The position numbers and the translations under genes are program-made. A DNA stretch of 11,881 nt from JACOTK01 sp038256565 (GTDB lineage: Bacteria; Actinomycetota; Acidimicrobiia; Acidimicrobiales; CADCSY01), in assembly GCA_038256565.1 (NCBI GenBank), contig JBBSKG010000084.1, positions 1-11,881 on the forward strand. The letters are read 5' to 3'. A model generated the notes under the pieces. That model saw only the letters and a program-made list of their open reading frames with translations, was not told the origin of the DNA and ran no database searches. Of this stretch, positions 5,438 to 11,876 are shown one piece after another. How positions within the stretch are numbered: position 1 is the first letter of the stretch; each line of letters opens with the position of its first letter.

Positions 5438-7231
5438 CTAGATAGAACTAAATGTGGCGGTAATCGTGGCTGGGTCGCCGTTACCGCTAACAGTTGCCGT
5501 AATTGTGTAATTGCCACTAGAGGCTGGCACAACGTATCCCTTGGGGTTCACGAGACCCTTGCCCATCATGTCAAAAGGAAAAAGCTTGGCTTGATGCGTT
5601 CCTCCAGGGAACACGTAGTCGACAGTGCTTCCTGATGTCTTTGCGAAGATATAGATCGTTGATCCAGCAGGGAAAGATGCTCCCTCGAGCGGCTGCGCAT
5701 CTAAGTACCAATTTGATCTCGACACCATCAACGTAATGCGATCTACTGGAACCCCAACGTCACCCTCTCCCATATCAGGTAAGAAAATCTCCGGACTTGG
5801 CGTTGGAGGAGTAATGACCTTTTTCTGATCAGGAGCTGGCGAGGACTCTTGCGGTGGTGCAAGCGAAGTGGTCGTTGAAGGGATGCCTTCCAAAACCGTC
5901 GTTGACGTCGTTGACGAAGATAGCGTCGTTGACGAAGATAGCGTTGTTGGCGTCAGCTCCCCAGTAATCAGATCTACTTCGTAACCATGCTGGCCCTCTT
6001 CGAGCGCGGTGGGCACAGTTGTATCGCCACCTTCTAAAGGTAATTCAACGTGAGCTTGAGCCGCGGCTACAACCATCGCAGCTTCACCAGATACAGGAGC
6101 CAAGGGAACTGGGACTATTCCCATTGTCGCAGCCACCGCCGTTACTGCGATTGGAATAGCTGCACCTCCAATAGCTGTGGGTATAGCCGCTGCTGCTGCT
6201 GGAATATGAAAAAGATTTCCTACATATGGAACCTGTGAAAGAGCCGCCAAAGGTCCGGCGATCAAGCGAACTCGTCCCAATGAAATCGAAAGGAACGCCC
6301 GAACCACCTCGGGAGAAAAATGTGTTCCGGCACAACGCGTGAGTTCTGCACGAGCCTCCGCCAGCGGCATCGCCTTTTTGTAAGACCTAACCGCGGTCAT
6401 AACTTCGACTGAATCAGCCACCGCCACAATCGCAGCTGCCCTTGGAATCTGTTCAGCTCGAAGTTGTTGCGGGTAACCCGTACCATCCCATTTCTCGTGA
6501 TGGCCGCCTATGGCATCTGCCCACTCCCCCAAGAACTGTCGCAAAGGTTCAATCAGCTTCATGCCCGCCATGGGATGGCCTCGAATTACCTCCCATTCCC
6601 GTGCATCAGGTAACCCCGGTTTATTCAAAATCTCTGGCGGAACCATGAGCTTTCCGAGATCATGTAGCAATGCCCCCCACTGAAGCTTCTGGCGATCTTC
6701 TTTCGAAAGCTTGAGCTCTTGACCAATCATCTCCGCATACAGGCGCACCCGTTCCGAATGTCCCCTGGTACGACGATCGTGATCACCAACCGCTCCGATC
6801 AGTTGCACCACTTGGCGCGCTGCCTCACCAGGGTCTTTAGATAAACCCTTCGTACGGGTCTCGTCAACCATCTGAGTCAGACGACGGCTACTACCAGACT
6901 TAAGCGCCGCCTTTAATCGAGAAGGGGCTTGGTCTGGGAACACAAGCGACAGCTGCATGAGTACGGCTAAGGGCAATAACTTGCGAGCGACTTTGTCACT
7001 AACCCATACGGTTGCCGTAGACACAGCCATGATCAAAAGAATGCGAATAATCGAGATCGGCATCGACTCGACTCGTGGCAACCAACGGTTGGCAACGATC
7101 GACGACAAACACGCGACTACAACCGGGGCGACCAACACAAAGATGCGCAACGCCCGAGCAAGTCTTGGGCGTGCCTCCCAAGATCGGGGTCCGGTAGGTT
7201 CAGAAACGTCCATCTCCAAAAATCTCGGCAC
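5438..7231 (-). CDS. Membrane HD-GYP phosphodiesterase with C-terminal Ig-like domain
   Basis: A 597-residue protein. Two membrane helices (about 27-48, 58-79) precede a cytoplasmic HD-GYP domain (about 135-320) with HSERV (158-162), LLHDLGK (188-194), GHP (218-220), HHEKWDGTGYP (244-254) and AVADSVEVMT (270-279). All catalytic features needed to hydrolyse c-di-GMP appear present. A third hydrophobic stretch (about 344-378) is Ala/Ile/Pro rich. A Thr/Ser/Pro-rich linker (about 403-480, with two TTLSSS units) follows, then a beta-rich domain (about 495-597) resembling bacterial Ig-like modules. With three crossings the C-terminus would lie outside the cell, so it may sense or bind something there and tune the enzyme. 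GTG at 7231 gives this length; an ATG at 7213 would remove six residues, but its GGAG lies too close to serve as a ribosome binding site. No clear promoter was found. Confidence 0.88.
   Translation of the reverse strand: MPRFLEMDVSEPTGPRSWEARPRLARALRIFVLVAPVVVACLSSIVANRWLPRVESMPISIIRILLIMAVSTATVWVSDKVARKLLPLAVLMQLSLVFPDQAPSRLKAALKSGSSRRLTQMVDETRTKGLSKDPGEAARQVVQLIGAVGDHDRRTRGHSERVRLYAEMIGQELKLSKEDRQKLQWGALLHDLGKLMVPPEILNKPGLPDAREWEVIRGHPMAGMKLIEPLRQFLGEWADAIGGHHEKWDGTGYPQQLRAEQIPRAAAIVAVADSVEVMTAVRSYKKAMPLAEARAELTRCAGTHFSPEVVRAFLSISLGRVRLIAGPLAALSQVPYVGNLFHIPAAAAAIPTAIGGAAIPIAVTAVAATMGIVPVPLAPVSGEAAMVVAAAQAHVELPLEGGDTTVPTALEEGQHGYEVDLITGELTPTTLSSSTTLSSSTTSTTVLEGIPSTTTSLAPPQESSPAPDQKKVITPPTPSPEIFLPDMGEGDVGVPVDRITLMVSRSNWYLDAQPLEGASFPAGSTIYIFAKTSGSTVDYVFPGGTHQAKLFPFDMMGKGLVNPKGYVVPASSGNYTITATVSGNGDPATITATFSSI
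5907..5942 (-). repeat. Perfect 18-base tandem duplication in the HD-GYP linker
   Basis: GTCGTTGACGAAGATAGC occurs twice in tandem (5907-5924, 5925-5942), with further CGTCGTTGAC echoes just before it. On the coding strand it yields the duplicated TTLSSS in the Ser/Thr-rich linker (residues about 429-440). Because the unit is a multiple of three, slippage would change linker length without breaking the frame. Confidence 0.85.
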
Positions 7232-7346
7232 ACCCGAAAGCCGACTTAAGCATGTTCTTAGTGGTTCAGTGGATAGGTGACCTCGTGCGTGGCGAAAGAT
7301 TCGTTTTATCAGTCTTCGCCTGGCAAAACAGGGCCCGCACCTAATG

Positions 7347-7371
7347 GAGCCCCACCGAGTCGCTGGGGCTC
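7347..7371 (-). terminator. GC-rich hairpin behind the SHOCT gene
   Basis: GAGCCCCA (7347-7354) and TGGGGCTC (7364-7371) form a perfect 8-base stem with a 9-base loop, 18 bases past the stop of the minus-strand SHOCT gene. No T-run follows on that strand, so it is a candidate rather than a certain terminator. It separates the SHOCT gene from the HD-GYP gene on the same strand. Confidence 0.5.
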
Positions 7372-7388
7372 GCTAAATCGCTTCAGCC

Positions 7389-7964
7389 TCAACCTCGTTT
7401 CGCTCGCAAGGCTTCGATCCGTCCGTGGTAATCGTCAACATCAATTTCTCCACGGGAAAATCGCTCGTGGAGAATCGCTTCTGGGTCAGATCGCTCCGCA
7501 CCCAAACTCGCCGATGGTGCTACTAAATGATTGCTCTGTTGACGAACCAAAATAACAATCAACCAAACAAGGCCACCCCAAAACACTGGCATCATCAGAG
7601 CCATTACAAGCCACCACCATTGTCCGCCGTCGGCGTCACCCCACATCATCGAACCTCGCATCGGCCTACCCGAGGCCTCCCCTCTCATCCAACCGGCCAT
7701 ATCGCGACACCAGTCCGCAGGTGAGCGTTCTCCTTCTGCGCCCCCCATCCACTCCCGACAAGACTGCTGCATGGCTCCAATGCTCGAGAGGTCGCTGTCA
7801 TAAGAGCGAAAGCCGCCATCGTCCACGACGAGCGCCATAAGGACCGCCATAGTTATAACTGCGACCATCACCATGGCTGCAGGAAGCACCCATGCACGTC
7901 CCTTGGCATTGTGCACTCTGGCGATAGTGGGACTCGTAGCAGTATCTGAGATTCGTTCGGACAT
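7389..7964 (-). CDS. Two-helix membrane protein with C-terminal SHOCT domain
   Basis: A small membrane protein of 191 residues from the ATG at 7964; a TTG at 7982 would add six. From the ATG, residues about 25-46 form the first helix. The outer loop (about 47-115) contains two Cys (69, 86) and many Met and Trp (CRDMAGWMRG, MRGSMMWG). Residues about 116-140 form the second helix, and the tail (about 161-187) is a SHOCT module with LHERFSRGEIDVDDYHGRI (165-183). SHOCT is a short C-terminal motif of uncertain role found on many bacterial membrane proteins. The Met/Cys/Trp-rich loop might bind metal or interact with membranes; this is a guess. There is no clear Shine-Dalgarno. Two perfect inverted repeats lie just upstream, pointing to regulation. 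I do not recognise a specific function. Confidence 0.72.
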   Translation of the reverse strand: MSERISDTATSPTIARVHNAKGRAWVLPAAMVMVAVITMAVLMALVVDDGGFRSYDSDLSSIGAMQQSCREWMGGAEGERSPADWCRDMAGWMRGEASGRPMRGSMMWGDADGGQWWWLVMALMMPVFWGGLVWLIVILVRQQSNHLVAPSASLGAERSDPEAILHERFSRGEIDVDDYHGRIEALRAKRG

Positions 7965-7980
7965 GCCAGAAGTTTCTGGC
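7965..7980. promoter_or_regulatory. 16-base palindrome abutting the SHOCT start codon
   Basis: GCCAGAA (7965-7971) and TTCTGGC (7974-7980) are perfect complements separated by two bases, and the element ends immediately before the ATG at 7964. It could be an operator or an mRNA hairpin that hides the start. No known regulator site is recognised. Confidence 0.45.
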
Positions 7981-7997
7981 AAAAGCCGCCCGATTAA

Positions 7998-8022
7998 CAG
8001 TGACTAAAGTCCTTAGTCACTG
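7998..8022. promoter_or_regulatory. Perfect 10-base inverted repeat at the PF10118 gene end
   Basis: CAGTGACTAA (7998-8007) and TTAGTCACTG (8013-8022) pair perfectly around AGTCC. The stop codon of the PF10118 gene (8017-8019) lies inside the right arm. On the minus strand the tail TTAATC is only weakly T-rich, so it may be a weak terminator. It also falls in the likely promoter zone of the SHOCT gene and could be an operator for it. Confidence 0.5.
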
Positions 8023-8943
8023 ATGATCGGAGACCTCAACTTCATCAGCAGCGCTCACTCCCGACCCTGCGAGGCGTGGGGTTAAAGTGCCTTCCTTGGC
8101 AGCGAACAATTTTTCCCGCCACTCTTGTGTCAAGGCTTTGTTGTCGTGGTCATCGGGGTGGAAACCTTTGCGGTTGTATGCACGCAGGTCTTGACCGACC
8201 TTTCTCGTAAGCCACGGCGAGGTCTTCAAACCAGCAAGACTCTTGCGAAGCTTACGAGGATTTCTTGCATTTGAGTCAGTAGCCAACATAGAAACAATCA
8301 CCATTAGGGCACCACCGCCAACGAAACCAAGAGTGACAAGGGTCATCGTGGCGGCCCGAAGGAAGTGATTGCCACACACTTCTTCATACACATCGAAAGC
8401 AACCGTCTTATGCTCAGACTCTTCGAGCGCGTGCCATAGAAATAACGACTGGACTTCTTCTACATCCATCAAGCCACGAGCAGCAGGGTCAACAAGCAGA
8501 ACTTCAGCCAACGTTGAGGTGTAATGCTCAAGCGCTGCGGTGATCGCTAGCTGAACCTTCTTGGGCAACACCTTGCGGCCAAGTTGTAGAAGCACTCCAA
8601 CGCCACGGTGAATAAGAAGGGTGGGGTAACCAAGCTCTGCTAGGCGCTCGTTGAACCGCTCATGCTCACGGCTATGCATAGCCTCTTGACCAATGAAGCC
8701 AGCAACCTGTTTCTTCAGCTCAGGGTCAGTGATCTGGTCGCGATAGTTACGCACGGAGTTCACGAAGAAATCTTCGCCCTCGGGAAACACTGCGGAAAGG
8801 GTGCTCACGATGTGGCTCATCACAATGTCGTTGTTGATGAAATGACGCGGCAACTCGTCGGTCGGGTACTCAAAGGCAATACGACGCGTCTTTACCGTTC
8901 GAGCGGGAATCACGTTTTTGGTAAGGGTTGCTGACTTGCTCAT
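8017..8943 (-). CDS. PF10118-family predicted metal-dependent hydrolase
   Basis: A 308-residue protein of the Metal_hydrol family (COG3687), which is thought to use a ferritin-like helical fold with a di-metal centre. Candidate ligands recur in Glu/His pairs: Glu57 in FPEGEDFF, Glu87-His90-His94 in QEAMHSREH, Glu139-His140 in ALEHYT, and Glu174-His178 in HALEESEHK. A hydrophobic stretch (about 197-220) suggests membrane contact. No member has a well-established reaction that I can cite, and both hydrolase and oxygenase activity are conceivable. The ATG at 8943 overlaps the stop of the flavin monooxygenase gene (ATGA), so it is the last gene of the TetR-led operon and is probably co-translated. 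It likely acts on the same substrate class, perhaps fatty or cyclic lipophilic compounds, as an inference from context. Confidence 0.82.
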   Translation of the reverse strand: MSKSATLTKNVIPARTVKTRRIAFEYPTDELPRHFINNDIVMSHIVSTLSAVFPEGEDFFVNSVRNYRDQITDPELKKQVAGFIGQEAMHSREHERFNERLAELGYPTLLIHRGVGVLLQLGRKVLPKKVQLAITAALEHYTSTLAEVLLVDPAARGLMDVEEVQSLFLWHALEESEHKTVAFDVYEEVCGNHFLRAATMTLVTLGFVGGGALMVIVSMLATDSNARNPRKLRKSLAGLKTSPWLTRKVGQDLRAYNRKGFHPDDHDNKALTQEWREKLFAAKEGTLTPRLAGSGVSAADEVEVSDHQ

Positions 8944-10529
8944 GATGTTTCCTCCAGTACATCTAGGCCAACCGATTCTCGGTTGGAAATTGAGACAATC
9001 TTTTTTGAAAAAGACAGGTTTGGTGAAAGAGACGGGGTGAAGATGTAATCATCTAATGGGAAGGTCCTACTGGCGACCCATGCATCAGCCCCACTGGTTG
9101 GTCGCAGAAATGGCGTATCGCCGTGATGATCAAAGTAATAGCTATTTGCAGTCGAACAGTTATTGGTATTGAACAGCGAATAGCTCATGCGCTCTCGCAT
9201 GATTGCGGTCCAGCGGTCAGTCGCTTCTTGAGACACCTCAACTACCCCAGCGTTGCGCCGCTGCGCTTCTTTGATCACTCGCACGATGTGAGTCGAAGCA
9301 GTCTCAACCAATACATGCCACGTGCCGCCGGTCCAACCGTAAGGGCCGAAGATCATGAAATGGTTGGGCAACTTAGGAATGCTGATGCCTTCATACGATT
9401 CGAGTCTGGTATTGGCGTAGAAGGTTGCAAGGTCGAAACCATCACGACCACGAACTGGAGTGCGTCGATAGTTTTCGGGGTCACTCGACATGCGAAATCC
9501 AGTTGCCAAGATCAGGGCATCGACCGTTCGTTCAACACCATCAACCGTTCGCACGCCATGAGGCGTTATGGCTTCAATGGAGTCGGTGATTAGCGAAACG
9601 TTAGGCCGGTTGAAAGTGGCCAAATAGTTGCTCGACACCGATGGGCGCTTGCAACCAAGGCCATACTGGGGCGTGAGCTTCTTGCGCAGTTCAGGGTCTC
9701 GTACCTGAATGCGATACCAAAGTTGACGCCCAAGAAGTGCCGCTCCTTTTGCGAAAAACGGGTACTTCTGATGGTTGCGAACAAGATCAACCAGACCGAT
9801 CTCGATAACACGAGTAGCGAACCGGCGAACCTGTTGTTGAACACCAGGGAAACGAGCAAAGAATCTTTGAAGTGCTTCGGGCATAACCGGATCAATCTTG
9901 GGTCCTACCCAAATCGGCGTCCGCTGGTAGACGTCAAGATGCACCAACTGTGGTGCTATCTCGGGAATGATCTGAACGGCACTGGCACCGGTACCCACTA
10001 TCCCAACGCGTTTACCACTCAGATCGTAGTCATGATCCCATCGCGCCGAATGCAGAATCTTGCCCTCAAACTCGTCCACACCAGGTATCTCTACCGGCTT
10101 AGGCTCTACAAACGAACCAATCGCACTAACAACAAATCGAGCGGTCAGCTCTTTGTCATCACCAATCCGTAGCCTCCAGAGCTGATTAGGTTCGTCCCAG
10201 GTGCGGGCCATCACTTCGCTGTTGAGACGTACATGCGAACGGACATCGTAATTGTCGGCACATTGATCAACATAGGTCTTGACTTCTGAACCCTTGGCGA
10301 ACACTCGCGACCAGGTCGGTTTGAGTTCATAGCTGAACTGATATGCTTGAGCTGGAATATCAACAGCAATGCCGGGGTAAGTGTTGTCCCGCCAAGTTCC
10401 GCCAATGTCATTGGCGCGTTCGAGAATGACAAAATCAGTTATGCCCTCTTTGGTAAGCGCAATACCAGTGCCAATACCACCAAGACCAGCGCCAATGATG
10501 GCCACTTCAAAATCTGGCTGCGATGTCAT
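8940..10529 (-). CDS. Baeyer-Villiger-type flavin monooxygenase
   Basis: A 529-residue FAD- and NADPH-dependent class B monooxygenase. FAD site: IIGAGLGGIG (11-20) and ERANDIGGTWRDNTYPG (37-53). The Baeyer-Villiger fingerprint FxGxxxHxxxW(P/D) is present as FEGKILHSARWD (154-165). NADPH site: GIVGTGASAVQ (176-186), followed by the conserved YQRTPIW (201-207). LILATGF (339-345) is the usual C-terminal ATG motif. The enzyme is expected to insert oxygen next to a ketone to give an ester or lactone, or to oxidise a heteroatom. The substrate is unknown. AAAGGA about 8 bases before the ATG supports the start, which overlaps the TetR stop as ATGA. Its own stop overlaps the PF10118 gene in the same way, giving a three-gene coupled operon under the TetR promoter. 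Confidence 0.93.
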   Translation of the reverse strand: MTSQPDFEVAIIGAGLGGIGTGIALTKEGITDFVILERANDIGGTWRDNTYPGIAVDIPAQAYQFSYELKPTWSRVFAKGSEVKTYVDQCADNYDVRSHVRLNSEVMARTWDEPNQLWRLRIGDDKELTARFVVSAIGSFVEPKPVEIPGVDEFEGKILHSARWDHDYDLSGKRVGIVGTGASAVQIIPEIAPQLVHLDVYQRTPIWVGPKIDPVMPEALQRFFARFPGVQQQVRRFATRVIEIGLVDLVRNHQKYPFFAKGAALLGRQLWYRIQVRDPELRKKLTPQYGLGCKRPSVSSNYLATFNRPNVSLITDSIEAITPHGVRTVDGVERTVDALILATGFRMSSDPENYRRTPVRGRDGFDLATFYANTRLESYEGISIPKLPNHFMIFGPYGWTGGTWHVLVETASTHIVRVIKEAQRRNAGVVEVSQEATDRWTAIMRERMSYSLFNTNNCSTANSYYFDHHGDTPFLRPTSGADAWVASRTFPLDDYIFTPSLSPNLSFSKKIVSISNRESVGLDVLEETS

Positions 10530-11185
10530 ACGGCAATCCTTTGTGCGTCGCCTGCAAGCGGAGTGTTTAAGGGCATGGAAGCCAACAACTTGAGCGCCGT
10601 TACAGACTCAGGCACCTTATTAGCGGCTGCTGGTTGCAACATCCGTTCTACGGCGGCACCTATAAGTACAGTTAGGGCAAAGCGCACCGCTACGCCAGCA
10701 TCAAAGGGCGCTATCTCATCATTGGCACTAAAGGACCGCCGAAATGCTTTAAGCACTCCGTCATAAAACTTTGCCTCGACATCAATCATCTTCGAACGCA
10801 ACCGCTTATCGGTCCGAGATGCTGCAGCCAAATCAAGCCAGGCTGAAAACGTTGGACCCTGAAACAATTCCCACATCACGTCAATGGCAGCAGGCGTGCG
10901 GCGTTCGTTCGTTGGCAATGCGGCGAACTCTTCTTCAAAATCAGCTATTCGTTCATCAAGCCAACTGTCAAGAGCAGCTACCGCCAGATCAGCTTTGGTT
11001 GGATAGTGATGGACCATTGCCCCGCGAGAAACACCAGCGAGCTTGACTACATCATTGGTCGACATCTTTGCGAAGCCATCTTTTGTAAGACATGCAATCG
11101 TCGCGTCAAGCAAAGATTGTTGCGTGGTGGCTCGACGTTCAGCCTGTGATCGACGACCAACAGTGACAGTGACGGAAATACCCAC
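10526..11185 (-). CDS. TetR-family repressor, probably autoregulating the monooxygenase operon
   Basis: A 219-residue regulator from the GTG at 11185. The N-terminal helix-turn-helix (about 41-67) reads MSTNDVVKLAGVSRGAMVHH followed by YPTKADL, a textbook TetR signature. The remaining helices (about 70-205) form the ligand-binding and dimer region and resemble no specific subfamily that I can name. The open frame extends to a TTG at 11221, but those bases form the -35 box and half of the operator, so I reject that start. A -10 ends 6 bases before the GTG, implying a leaderless mRNA beginning on the start codon. The stop overlaps the monooxygenase ATG. It is expected to bind the perfect inverted repeat at 11204-11236, repress its own operon and release on binding a substrate or product; this is inferred. 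Confidence 0.9.
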   Translation of the reverse strand: MGISVTVTVGRRSQAERRATTQQSLLDATIACLTKDGFAKMSTNDVVKLAGVSRGAMVHHYPTKADLAVAALDSWLDERIADFEEEFAALPTNERRTPAAIDVMWELFQGPTFSAWLDLAAASRTDKRLRSKMIDVEAKFYDGVLKAFRRSFSANDEIAPFDAGVAVRFALTVLIGAAVERMLQPAAANKVPESVTALKLLASMPLNTPLAGDAQRIAV

Positions 11186-11191
11186 AAAGCC

Positions 11192-11221
11192 AGAATATGA
11201 TCTCCACAAACAAACAGTCAA
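11192..11221 (-). promoter_or_regulatory. Promoter of the TetR-monooxygenase-hydrolase operon
   Basis: On the minus strand, -35 TTGACT (11221-11216) and -10 TATTCT (11197-11192) are separated by 18 bases. Six bases (GGCTTT) then lead to the GTG at 11185, at the normal distance for transcription start. The -35 lies within the spacer and one arm of the inverted repeat at 11204-11236. Confidence 0.68.
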
Positions 11222-11236
11222 GCTGTTTGTTTGTGG
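11204..11236. promoter_or_regulatory. Perfect 14-base inverted repeat, probable TetR operator
   Basis: CCACAAACAAACAG (11204-11217) and CTGTTTGTTTGTGG (11223-11236) are exact reverse complements around TCAAG. The element overlaps the -35 of the TetR promoter, the expected place for an autorepressor. On the plus strand it is followed by TTTTT and could also fold as a terminator hairpin, but no plus-strand gene feeds into it. Confidence 0.72.
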
Positions 11237-11341
11237 TTTTTGTCACTCCAGTTTTCAGATTGCTGCCTTTTGTTTCCCAAACATTGGCAAAGTGACGTTT
11301 GAGTTCCATATCGGGCCCTTTGACCCTGGATCACCCCTAAG

Positions 11342-11368
11342 GACCGTGACAAAATTACTTGCACGGTC
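11342..11368. promoter_or_regulatory. 7-base inverted repeat ahead of the PPOX gene
   Basis: GACCGTG (11342-11348) and CACGGTC (11362-11368) are perfect complements flanking a 13-base AT-rich spacer, 38 bases before the PPOX start. It could be a regulator-binding site or a leader hairpin. Its sequence is unrelated to the operator-like repeat at 11204-11236. Confidence 0.35.
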
Positions 11369-11406
11369 GAAGGCCGAAAGAAGTGCCCTGAAGAAACAGG
11401 AAGGCC

Positions 11407-11823
11407 ATGACAAATCGAACCTGGTTGATCGACCTCCCTCAGGAGGTCTGTGCGAAGTTAATCGAAAGTGCCACCATAGGTCGTCTAGGCGTGATAGTTG
11501 CTGGGAAGCCTGAAGTCTTTCCTGTCGCTCACGTCTATCTGGATGGCGACATTATTTTTCCAACCAACACCGGGACGAAAGTTCATGCCGCTCTCGAATG
11601 GCCATGGATCGGATTCGAGGTAGATGGTCTCGAATCCGACGGCGAAAGTGGGTGGAGCGTCATGGTCAGCGGCCGAGCCGAGGAAATCACCGACCCAAAC
11701 ACTATTAAACACCTGGTTGCCACGCGAAGCGCTCCGTGGCGAAGGGGAAACGACGTGAGATGGATTCGCATTGTTCCAACCGAAATCACCGGTCGTCGTA
11801 TTGAAGCTGACCCCCCGAACTAG
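11407..11823 (+). CDS. PPOX-class flavin/F420-binding protein
   Basis: A 138-residue protein of the split-barrel pyridoxamine-phosphate-oxidase-like fold, closest in layout to the Pyridox_ox_2 (PF12900) group. Visible landmarks are IGRLGV (24-29), FPVAHVYLDGDIIFPT (38-53) with TGTKVHAAL (55-63) forming the cofactor-binding strands, GWSVMVSGRAEEI (82-94), and RWIRIVPTEITGRRI (118-132). Such proteins bind FMN, F420 or haem and act as small reductases or oxidases; the cofactor cannot be settled here. AGGAAGG, 3 bases from the ATG, marks a good ribosome binding site. The gene is divergent from the TetR operon with about 220 bases between, so it may share control, but the operator-like repeat is 170 bases upstream. 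True pyridoxamine-phosphate oxidase is unlikely at this length. Confidence 0.85.
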   Translation: MTNRTWLIDLPQEVCAKLIESATIGRLGVIVAGKPEVFPVAHVYLDGDIIFPTNTGTKVHAALEWPWIGFEVDGLESDGESGWSVMVSGRAEEITDPNTIKHLVATRSAPWRRGNDVRWIRIVPTEITGRRIEADPPN

Positions 11824-11848
11824 CGAGAGTGAGGTCGTTCGAGTTCCA

Positions 11849-11876
11849 GGAGGGCTTGTTTGCGTTCGAGCCCTCC
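11849..11876 (+). terminator. GC-rich hairpin behind the PPOX gene, probable terminator
   Basis: GGAGGGCT (11849-11856) pairs perfectly with AGCCCTCC (11869-11876), and a G-T and a G-C pair extend the stem to ten around an 8-base loop. It lies 25 bases after the PPOX stop. The window ends before any T-run could be seen. Confidence 0.6.

Noticed and set aside
5418..5443. Overlapping TCTAGA palindromes at the HD-GYP stop
   Set aside because: Two TCTAGA sites and a small GAGAC/GTCTC stem are present, but they do not form one coherent hairpin and no T-run follows on the minus strand, so I do not call a terminator.
9723..10172. Plus-strand 149-codon frame inside the monooxygenase gene
   Set aside because: It is antisense to a strongly supported gene and its translation has no recognisable domain.
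11186..11221. N-terminal extension of the TetR protein to the TTG at 11221
   Set aside because: These bases are the -35, the -10 and half of the operator. The encoded residues do not resemble a TetR N-terminus.
11204..11241. Intrinsic terminator on the plus strand
   Set aside because: The stem plus TTTTT fits in form, but no plus-strand gene ends upstream, the stem is AT-rich, and the overlap with the TetR promoter makes an operator the better reading.
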